From an uncultured Archangium sp. (GTDB taxonomy: Bacteria; Myxococcota; Myxococcia; Myxococcales; Myxococcaceae), in the NCBI GenBank assembly GCA_937875615.1, contig CALNBU010000123.1:1-6431 (forward strand): a DNA stretch of 6,431 nucleotides, read 5' to 3'. Position numbers and translations under genes: made by a program. The notes under the pieces were generated by a model. That model had not been told where the DNA came from. It saw only the letters and a list, made by a program, of their open reading frames with translations, and searched no databases. Below, piece by piece: positions 1-5,528 of this stretch. Positions within the stretch are counted from its first letter, which is position 1, and every line of letters begins with the position of its first letter.

Positions 1-1
1 C

Positions 2-1264
2 TCGAAGCTGGCCCGGTTCGCGTTCGACCTCAGCGATGACCAGCGCGCGGCGCTGGAGTTGGCCACCGGCTGCGCGCGCTTCTTCGACATCGAAGCGGCG
101 CTCACCGAGGACTACGTGGAGGCGGAGACCGCGCTGAGCAGGCCGGTGCGCCGACGGGTGCCGTACCCCACGCAGTTGATGCACTACGAGACCACCAGCT
201 CGCTCGATCAGCTCCCGCACTTCGTGATGGACCGCCCCGGCTCGCTGTTGCTCGACCTCGCGTCGGGGCGGCAGCTGGTGCGGACCTACCTCGAAGAGTC
301 GCAACAGAGTCAGCCCCGGGCGGCGCGCCGCGGGGCGGTGCGCGTGTACGTGCTGGACGCCTCGGGCTCGATGCACGGCGCGCGGGCCCGCTTCCGCGAC
401 GCGCTCTTGATTTCGGAGCTCAACGCCATCCGGGTGAGGGCGGCGTCGGGGTTGCCCTTCGACCCGCTCTACTTCTCGTTCTTCAATGATCAGCCGTCGG
501 ACCTGGCGATGGTGGACAACGGCGACGAGGCGGCGCGGCACATCCACAAGCTGTTCGCGCACTCTCCGGCCGAGGGTCAGACCGACATCTCCTTCGCGCT
601 GATGTCCGCCTTCGACGCCATCGGCCGGGCCCGGGGGCGAGACCCCTACCTCGCGCGCGCCACGGTGGTGCTGGTGACCGACGGAGAAGATGGCGTCGAC
701 CAGGAGCTCATCCGCCGCACGCGGCGGCCCTTCGATGGGCTGGAGATCTCGCTCTCGTTCATCTCGCTGGGTGAAGAGAACCCGGATCTCCGCGCGCTGG
801 TGCTGGAGCAGCGCGACGCCGGCGGGCGGGCCTTCTACAGCCACCTCTCGGACGCGGAGATCCGGTTGGCGCGCAGCGACTTCGACACCGCGTGGCGCAC
901 GCTGTTGCCGGCCGAGGTGGAGGTGACCTCCGGGGCGCTCGAGCGCCTGCTGCCGCACCTCGAGAATCTCGAGCGCCTCGCGCGGGGAGGCGCGGCGGCT
1001 CCGGAGGCGCTCCCCCGGGCCGACCCCGAGGAGCCCACGCCCGGCGTCCAGGCGACGCACCTGCCGCGGCTGCGCGATCTGGTCGAGGCGGTGCTGGAGA
1101 CCGTGAGCCTGGCGCCCATCGAGCGCCGTCGCGCGGAGGCGGTCACGCTGCTGCTGCACCTCCTCCAGCTCTACGGGATTCCGCTGCGGACCTGGCTGGC
1201 CGAGGTGCGGGTCTCCGACGCGGCGCTGCAGAAGGCCATCGCCGCGCTGCGGCTGGTGTGCTGA
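2..1264 (+). CDS. VWA-domain protein, 5' end outside the window
   Basis: The reading frame is open from the left edge, so the start lies upstream; the 420 residues seen are the C-terminal part. Numbered from base 2, a VWA domain begins near residue 113 with a hydrophobic strand leading to D-A-S-G-S (D119, S121, S123). A second metal-site Thr follows in Q-T-D (T194), then the strand ending V-T-D-G (T226, D227). These are the three parts of a complete MIDAS site, so it probably binds Mg2+ or Mn2+ and partner proteins. About 110 residues precede the domain. After it come a Pro/Ala-rich linker and a helical C-terminal region (roughly 345-420). No signal peptide or membrane segment is seen in this part. 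The layout (helical N-terminal region, then VWA) recalls CoxE/ViaA-type proteins that work with MoxR-class AAA+ ATPases. That link is inference; an AAA+ gene just upstream would support it. The next + strand gene starts 11 bases downstream, probably in the same operon. Confidence 0.88.
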   Translation, partial: SKLARFAFDLSDDQRAALELATGCARFFDIEAALTEDYVEAETALSRPVRRRVPYPTQLMHYETTSSLDQLPHFVMDRPGSLLLDLASGRQLVRTYLEESQQSQPRAARRGAVRVYVLDASGSMHGARARFRDALLISELNAIRVRAASGLPFDPLYFSFFNDQPSDLAMVDNGDEAARHIHKLFAHSPAEGQTDISFALMSAFDAIGRARGRDPYLARATVVLVTDGEDGVDQELIRRTRRPFDGLEISLSFISLGEENPDLRALVLEQRDAGGRAFYSHLSDAEIRLARSDFDTAWRTLLPAEVEVTSGALERLLPHLENLERLARGGAAAPEALPRADPEEPTPGVQATHLPRLRDLVEAVLETVSLAPIERRRAEAVTLLLHLLQLYGIPLRTWLAEVRVSDAALQKAIAALRLVC

Positions 1265-1275
1265 CGTGGCGGGCG

Positions 1276-1803
1276 ATGCCGTTTCGTCTCTTCAGGAAGA
1301 AGGAAGAGAAGCCGATGGACCCGCTGGCGGCCTTCGACGCGATGATCGCTTCGCTCGAACGGCAGGGGGCGGCGGCGCGGAAGGCCGCGGCGACCCTGGT
1401 GGCGCTGCGCGCGGAGCTCCGGCGCGACGAGCAGAAGTATCGCGCGCGCCTCGGGGAGCTCGAGGCGCGTGAGAGCGGTGACCCGCGCGTCAGGTCGGTG
1501 ATGCTGCGTGACGCCGCCGAGGCGCGCGGGTTGTTGGCGCGCACGGAGGAGGCGCTGGCCCAGGCGGAGGCCGACGCGACGGTGCTGCTGGCGACGGCCG
1601 AGGCGCTGAGCCGACAGCTGGCGGAGCTGAAGGAGGAGCGCCAGTCGGCGCGCGCGCGCTTCGCCGGCGGGGTGCAGGTGTCGGCGGCGCTGAAGGCCCG
1701 GGCCGCAGACTTCGAGCAAGTGATGAAGCTCGACGCCGCCCGCGACGAGATCGAGCGGGCGCGGGCGCTCGCCGAGCTCTACCGCGAAGAGGCGTCGCGG
1801 TAG
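1276..1803 (+). CDS. coiled-coil protein, distantly PspA/IM30-like
   Basis: A 175-residue protein that is almost wholly charged and helical, rich in Ala, Glu, Arg and Leu, with no signal peptide, membrane segment or cysteine. The N-terminus is short and basic (F-R-K-K-E-E-K). Residues 14 to about 60 and about 80 to the end read as two long amphipathic helices with heptad-like Leu/Ala spacing, broken by an E-S-G-D-P turn. The D-P-L then M-I-x-x-L-E-R-Q pattern near residue 15 recalls the first helix of PspA/IM30, but the protein is shorter than the usual 220 or so residues, so this is only a suggestion. The start at 1276 sits 11 bases after the VWA stop but has no clear Shine-Dalgarno. An in-frame ATG at 1315 follows a purine-rich stretch (1294-1310) and is the alternative. 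Co-transcription with the VWA gene is likely. The last 25 bp overlap the convergent gene. Confidence 0.8.
   Translation: MPFRLFRKKEEKPMDPLAAFDAMIASLERQGAAARKAAATLVALRAELRRDEQKYRARLGELEARESGDPRVRSVMLRDAAEARGLLARTEEALAQAEADATVLLATAEALSRQLAELKEERQSARARFAGGVQVSAALKARAADFEQVMKLDAARDEIERARALAELYREEASR
1779..1803. terminator. inverted repeat holding both stop codons, likely bidirectional hairpin
   Basis: The left arm CTACCGCGA (1779-1787) is the exact reverse complement of the right arm TCGCGGTAG (1795-1803), with a 7-base loop, AGAGGCG, between them. The outer three bases on each side are the stop codons of the two converging genes: TAG at 1801-1803 on + and TAG at 1781-1779 on -. The RNA hairpin would form in transcripts from either direction. 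No run of T follows on either side, so it is not a classic intrinsic terminator. It could pause polymerase, act with Rho, or protect 3' ends. The pairing is visible; the role is inference. Confidence 0.5.
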
Positions 1804-2300
1804 GTCTGCATCAGCGCGAGGTAGGAGCGGACGCCGCCGTCGATCATCGCCAGGTCCTGCGCGCGCACCGCGCGCACGCGCTTGGCTGGCGAGCCGACGA
1901 TGAAGCTGCCGGGCTCGAAGATCTTCCCCGGCGTCACCAGCGAGCCGGCGCCCACGAAGCTGCCCGCTCCGATGACGCAGTTGTCGAGGAGCACGCTGCC
2001 CATGCCGATGAGGCAGCGGTCACCCACGGTACAGCCGTGCAGCACCACCCGGTGTCCGATGGTGCAGTCGGCGCCGATGGTGGTCTGACTGAAACCGGTG
2101 GAGGCGTGGGCGATGACGCCGTCCTGGAGGTTGGTGCGGGCGCCGATCTGGATCGTCCCGCAGTCGCCGCGCAACACAGTCATCGGCCACACCGACACGT
2201 CTTCTCCCAGTTGTACATCGCCGAGCAGCGCGGCGGAGGCGTGGACCCACGCGCGCGGGTGCACGCTGGGGAGGAGTTCACGAAAGGCTTCAATCGGCAT
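1779..2300 (-). CDS. gamma-class carbonic anhydrase-like hexapeptide-repeat protein
   Basis: A 173-residue left-handed beta-helix protein, close in length to E. coli YrdA. Repeated I-G-x-x-[CTS]-x-[IV] hexapeptide turns run from about residue 19 to 125. The gamma-carbonic anhydrase signature is present: V-L-R-G-D (R44, D46), T-N-L-Q-D-G (57-61), and three histidines in the zinc-ligand positions, H65, H83 and H88. The 83/88 spacing of five matches the archaeal enzyme Cam. The C-terminal G-S-P-A-K-R-V-R followed by a helix is typical of the family. It lacks the acidic loop carrying the proton-shuttle Glu of Cam, as most CamH/YrdA-type members do, so hydration of CO2 is possible but unproven; trimeric and cytosolic is expected. 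An in-frame TAG lies three codons before the ATG, so 2300 is the first possible ATG. There is no Shine-Dalgarno before it. It converges on and overlaps the coiled-coil gene by 25 bp and diverges from the next gene. Confidence 0.92.
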   Translation of the reverse strand: MPIEAFRELLPSVHPRAWVHASAALLGDVQLGEDVSVWPMTVLRGDCGTIQIGARTNLQDGVIAHASTGFSQTTIGADCTIGHRVVLHGCTVGDRCLIGMGSVLLDNCVIGAGSFVGAGSLVTPGKIFEPGSFIVGSPAKRVRAVRAQDLAMIDGGVRSYLALMQTYRDASSR

Positions 2301-2302
2301 GC

Positions 2303-2309
2303 AGGGGAG
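2303..2309 (+). promoter_or_regulatory. ribosome binding site deciding the start at 2317
   Basis: AGGGGAG lies 7 bases before ATG 2317. It is the best Shine-Dalgarno match among the three in-frame ATGs at 2317, 2326 and 2338, so it favours the first. It also occupies most of the 16-bp gap to the divergent start codon at 2300. Confidence 0.6.
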
Positions 2310-2316
2310 CTACCGT

Positions 2317-3612
2317 ATGCGCGCTATGTTGGAAACCATGCCCCGCTCGCTCGCGCTGTTCGTCGCGTTGTCTTCGCTCCTCGCCGTCGGGCAGGAGACG
2401 CCGGACATCCCCTCGGGAGAGGAGCCCGCACCCGAGCAGGTGATCATCGTGCCGCCGCAGCCTCAGGCCGAGCCCGAGCCGCTGGCGGAACCGCAGCCGC
2501 AGACGGAGCAGATCATCGAGGTGCCCACGCCCGACGCGCCACCGGCGCCGGAGACGCGCACCTTCGAGGCCATCCCTCAGTACACGCCGCCCGAGGAGCT
2601 CGACGAGGTCCCGGCGCAGCTCCCGGGGCCCACCGGACCGAGCGCGATGGTCGACGGCCACCCGCGTGAGGGCGCGTTCCTGTCGGGGCCCGGCAGCGGC
2701 ATCTTTCTCGCGCACCACACGTTGATGCTCGGCCTGGGCGGCCTCGCCACGCAGCTGGTGCCGAGGTTGATCGACGCGTCGCCGCCGCACCGTGTCCCCG
2801 GGCAGCCCGAGGGCTCGCTCGGCGGTGGCTGTTCTCCGGCGGACGGGGTGGTGCGGTTGCCCTACAGCGCGTTCCCGGTCGACGAGCGCCCCGCCTCGTG
2901 CTCGGACATCGCCACCGGCCCTCAAGCGCGCGTGGCCTACCTCACCAGCACGCTGCTGGGGGCGGGCATCGGCTTCGCCAGCGCCTCCATCTGGCAGTTC
3001 TTCAACTGGGTCAGCGTGCGCTCCGCGAACTTCGGCATCATCAACAGCGCCTTCGGGTCGATGTTCATGGGCGGCATGGTGGACCTCATCACCGGGCACA
3101 ACGACGCCTACGCCACGGCCTGGGGCAGCCTGTTGGGCGGCATGGCCGGCGGGTGGCTGTCGGCGATCCTGGCGCGCGGCGACTTCGCCCTGAACAAGAT
3201 GTTCCTCATCACCTCCGGCGGCGCGTGGGCCGCCATCTACGGGGCGCTCATCGTGGGCATCGTGGCCACCACCGGAGGAATGTCGTCGGCGCGCACCGGG
3301 CTCGACGCGGTGATGTTGTTGCCGGCGCTGGGCGCGGGCGTCGCCGCCTTGGCGGCGCTGAAGCTGAACCCCAGCATCGGGCAGATCATGCGCGCCAACC
3401 TCTTCGGCGCGCTGGTGGGCGGGGTGGTGCTGGTGGTGTCGGGGCTGCTGCTGGGGCCCACCACGGGCTTCACCCAGTCTCCCGTGCCGTACATCCTCGC
3501 GGGGGTCGGAGCGCTCGGCACGCAGACGTTGGTGAGTCTGTTGTGGGCCGACGCCGCGGCAGATCAGGGTGGAAGCGCGGCGAGCGACAAGAAGACGCTC
3601 GTCTGGTGGTAG
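2317..3612 (+). CDS. secreted/membrane protein: signal peptide, Pro/Glu-rich region, Gly-rich hydrophobic segments
   Basis: I do not recognise a family. From ATG 2317 it is 431 residues. Residues 1-25 read as a signal peptide (basic start, core S-L-A-L-F-V-A-L-S-S-L-L-A, small residues near 23-25). If ATG 2338 is the real start, the signal is 18 residues. Residues about 26-112 are a flexible Pro/Glu/Gln-rich stretch, probably exported. The rest is hydrophobic and Gly-rich, with candidate membrane helices near 135-148 (short), 206-232, 239-258, 266-286, 295-318, 329-348, 358-380 and 390-410; many carry G-x-x-x-G or G-G packing motifs. The only two cysteines, C172 and C195, fall in the loop after the first hydrophobic segment and could form a disulfide. 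The C-terminal tail is short and polar, then ends L-V-W-W. It is the first gene of the + strand operon; the next gene starts 12 bases after its stop. The function is unknown; a structural or channel-like envelope protein is only a guess. Confidence 0.82.
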   Translation: MRAMLETMPRSLALFVALSSLLAVGQETPDIPSGEEPAPEQVIIVPPQPQAEPEPLAEPQPQTEQIIEVPTPDAPPAPETRTFEAIPQYTPPEELDEVPAQLPGPTGPSAMVDGHPREGAFLSGPGSGIFLAHHTLMLGLGGLATQLVPRLIDASPPHRVPGQPEGSLGGGCSPADGVVRLPYSAFPVDERPASCSDIATGPQARVAYLTSTLLGAGIGFASASIWQFFNWVSVRSANFGIINSAFGSMFMGGMVDLITGHNDAYATAWGSLLGGMAGGWLSAILARGDFALNKMFLITSGGAWAAIYGALIVGIVATTGGMSSARTGLDAVMLLPALGAGVAALAALKLNPSIGQIMRANLFGALVGGVVLVVSGLLLGPTTGFTQSPVPYILAGVGALGTQTLVSLLWADAAADQGGSAASDKKTLVWW

Positions 3613-3624
3613 CCTCTCTTCGTC

Positions 3625-4005
3625 ATGGTCACCAGACGCGCGAAGAAGCGCGCCACTCCGCTCGAAGCGCCCCGCGCGCTCCACTACAAGGTGGTGGAGC
3701 TCCCGAACGTCGATGAGGGCGCGCTGGAGCGCACGCTCAATGAGTGGAGCGCGCTCGGCTGGCGCTTCGACGGCGTGCAGTTCGCGATGCGCGAGTCGAG
3801 CAAGCGACCGTCGATGGCCTTCGTCATCTTCACGCGTGAGGGGCCGCCGCTGGAGCCGGTGGCCATCGTGACCCACCTCGAAGCGCATCGGGATCCTGCC
3901 GAGGCCGAGGCGCACCTGCGGCGACTCGCTCAATCGGGCGAAGAAGACGCGATGCAGTCGGCGTGGGAGCGCCTGCACGAGCTGGCCGGAGAGGACGAGT
4001 CGTGA
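3625..4005 (+). CDS. small DUF4177-like protein
   Basis: A 126-residue soluble protein. After a basic N-terminal tail (residues 2-17), residues 20-72 fit the small alpha/beta fold of DUF4177: strand H-Y-K-V-V-E-L (20-26), a helix with L-N-E-W-S-A-L-G-W (38-46, the family's conserved leucine then G-W), a second strand F-D-G-V-Q-F, and a last strand A-F-V-I-F-T-R-E (65-72). Residues 73-126 are an acidic, probably helical extension not usual in that family. The molecular role of DUF4177 is unknown. ATG 3625 follows the previous stop by 12 bases in the same frame and has no clear Shine-Dalgarno, so translation probably depends on ribosomes finishing the upstream gene. Its TGA overlaps the GTG start of the next gene. 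The family call rests on pattern only. Confidence 0.78.
   Translation: MVTRRAKKRATPLEAPRALHYKVVELPNVDEGALERTLNEWSALGWRFDGVQFAMRESSKRPSMAFVIFTREGPPLEPVAIVTHLEAHRDPAEAEAHLRRLAQSGEEDAMQSAWERLHELAGEDES
3990..3995 (+). promoter_or_regulatory. ribosome binding site for the RDD gene
   Basis: AGAGGA ends 6 bases before GTG 4002, the usual spacing. Together with the GTGA overlap it fixes the RDD start at 4002 rather than at the upstream in-frame ATG 3963, which would overlap the previous gene by 43 bases. Confidence 0.6.
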
Positions 4006-4526
4006 GGGCCTTGCGCGTGGTGCGCGAAGGCGAGCCCTCGGGGTATCCGAAGGCCTCGCTGCTGCTGCGCAGCGGTGCCCGGCTGGTCGACGCGGCCATC
4101 GCGTGGACGCTGTACGTGTCGACGGGGCCCGCCGGGGTGGTGATGGCGCTGCTCTACACGCTCTTCGCCGACGGCATGTTGCAGGGGCAGAGCCCGGGGA
4201 AGAAGATCTTCGGCGTGAAGGTGGTGTACCTCCCCACGCGCAGCGGCGCGCGACACCGGGACAGCGTGCTGCGCAACGCGCCCTTCGGGTTGATCCTGAT
4301 CCTGTCGATGATGCCGGAGCTGGGGCCTCGCGCCTTCTTCGCCGGCCTGACGGTCATCGGGGGCATCGAGGCGCTGCAGTGCTTCCGCGACAAAGAGGGG
4401 CTGCGGCTCGGCGACACCTGGGCGCAGACCCAGGTCATCGATGGCAAGGTGGCGGCGGATCACCCGCAGCGCATCACCCGGGCAGAAGAGAGCCGCGCGC
4501 CGGCGCGGCTGAAGCAATCGCAGTAG
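4002..4526 (+). CDS. RDD-family membrane protein
   Basis: A 174-residue inner-membrane protein. The RDD hallmarks appear in order: R-L-V-D-A at the start of the first helix (R27, D30); a second hydrophobic stretch (43-56); Q-S-P-G-K-K-I-F-G-V-K-V-V (63-75), the most typical family block; R-D-S-V-L-R-N (86-92) before the third hydrophobic region (94-122); and R-L-G-D-T-W-A-Q-T-Q-V (135-145). The tail after 146 is polar and basic. Some RDD proteins have been linked to ion transport, but for most the substrate is unknown. The GTG start shares four bases (GTGA) with the stop of the DUF4177-like gene, so the two are translationally coupled. The tandem ATP-grasp gene begins 30 bases downstream, so all three are probably made together. 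The family call is firm; the job of this member is not known. Confidence 0.9.
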   Translation: MRALRVVREGEPSGYPKASLLLRSGARLVDAAIAWTLYVSTGPAGVVMALLYTLFADGMLQGQSPGKKIFGVKVVYLPTRSGARHRDSVLRNAPFGLILILSMMPELGPRAFFAGLTVIGGIEALQCFRDKEGLRLGDTWAQTQVIDGKVAADHPQRITRAEESRAPARLKQSQ

Positions 4527-4537
4527 GGCTTCACAAC

Positions 4538-4545
4538 AGAGAGGA
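4538..4545 (+). promoter_or_regulatory. ribosome binding site for the tandem ATP-grasp gene
   Basis: AGAGAGGA lies 11 bases before ATG 4557, a slightly long spacing. No ATG, GTG or TTG lies in frame between the previous TAG (4524-4526) and 4557, so the start is fixed. Confidence 0.55.
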
Positions 4546-4556
4546 CTTGCAACGTC

Positions 4557-5528
4557 ATGCGCATCGCGCTCACTCACAATCTGCGGCTGTCCGACTCTGA
4601 AGAAGAGGCGGAGTTCGACACCGAGGAGACCGTCAACGCGCTCGCCGCGGCCATCGAGCGACTCGGACACCGGGTGGAGAAGATGGAGGTGTCCGGCCCC
4701 GCGTCGCGCACCGTCGCCCGGCTGGAGGCCTTCGCGCCGGACCTCATCTTCAACACCGCCGAGGGGCGTCGCGGCCGCTTCCGCGAGGCCTTCTTCCCGG
4801 CGCTCTTCGACGAGCTCGGCTTCCCCTACACCGGGTCCGACGCGTACGCGTTGGCGGTGACGCTCGACAAGCAGCTCACCAAGTTGATCCTGCGTGAAGA
4901 TGGGGTGCGAACGCCGGGCTGGCAGTTCATCGAGAAGCTCTCGGAGCTGAAGCCCGACGAGCTGCACTTCCCGGTCATCGTGAAGCCCAACTTCGAGGGC
5001 TCCTCGAAGGGCATCTCGCAGGAGTCGGTGGCGGAGAACGTGGAGGCGCTGCGGCGCAAGGCGGCGGACGCGCTCGAACGCTACCCGGCGGGGGTGCTGG
5101 TCGAGGAGTACATCGTGGGCAGGGATCTGACGGTGCCCTTCCTGGAGGCGGTGGACAACGACTTCGACGGAGTGCTGGCGCCGGTGGAGTACGTCATCGA
5201 TTCGGCGTCCCTGAAGGACAGGCGCTACGCCATCTACGACTACGAGCTCAAGACGCGCACCGACAAGTCGGTCACGGTCCGCACCCCGGCCAGCATCAGC
5301 GAAGAGATGAGCGACCGCATCCGCAAGATGGCGCGCGGGGTGATCAAGAAGCTCGACGTGAAGGACCTCGGGCGGGTCGACTTCCGCCTGTCCGATGCGG
5401 GCGTTCCATACTTCCTGGAGATCAACGCGCTGCCCTCGCTCGAGCCCGGCGCGGGGCTGTACGCCGCGGCCGCGCTGGAAGGGCTGCACTTCGACGGCGT
5501 CATCGACGGCGTCATCCAGAACGCGGCG
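4557..5528 (+). repeat. ATP-grasp unit 1 of the tandem ligase (residues 1-324)
   Basis: First copy of the internal protein repeat. The pre-ATP-grasp part holds E-A-E-F-D (17-21), whose second Glu may match E15 of DdlB, then F-N-T-A-E-G (65-70). The omega-loop region reads Y-D-Y-E-L-K-T (227-233), where DdlB has Y-D-Y-E-A-K-Y, so the catalytic tyrosine is Thr. After the metal residues comes A-L-P-S-L-E-P-G-A-G (291-300) in place of the S-P-G-M-T-S-H-S-L of DdlB. The unit is complete and looks capable of ATP chemistry. Confidence 0.8.

Noticed and set aside
59..61. TTG at 59 as the start of the VWA gene
   Set aside because: The frame is open to the left edge with protein-like sequence before it, so the gene almost certainly begins outside the window.
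892..1275. Upstream extension of the coiled-coil gene to a start at 892
   Set aside because: The added residues are Gly/Arg/Ala-rich noise in a shifted frame of the VWA gene.
2098..2316. Upstream extension of the membrane-protein gene to an ATG at 2098
   Set aside because: It would run antisense through the conserved gamma-carbonic anhydrase core and bury the signal peptide. The ribosome site at 2303-2309 supports 2317.
2301..2360. A -35/-10-like pair (TTTCCA, 17 bases, TAGCTC) on the - strand before the carbonic anhydrase-like gene
   Set aside because: The -10 box matches only its first two positions well; such matches arise by chance, so I do not call a promoter.
2290..3978. Antisense open frame of 562 codons opposite the membrane-protein gene
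   Set aside because: Arg/His/Ala-rich composition without motifs; the + strand has a signal peptide, hydrophobic segments and a ribosome site.
3963..4001. ATG 3963 as the start of the RDD gene
   Set aside because: GTG 4002 has a well-spaced AGAGGA and the usual 4-base stop/start overlap; the earlier start adds non-family residues.
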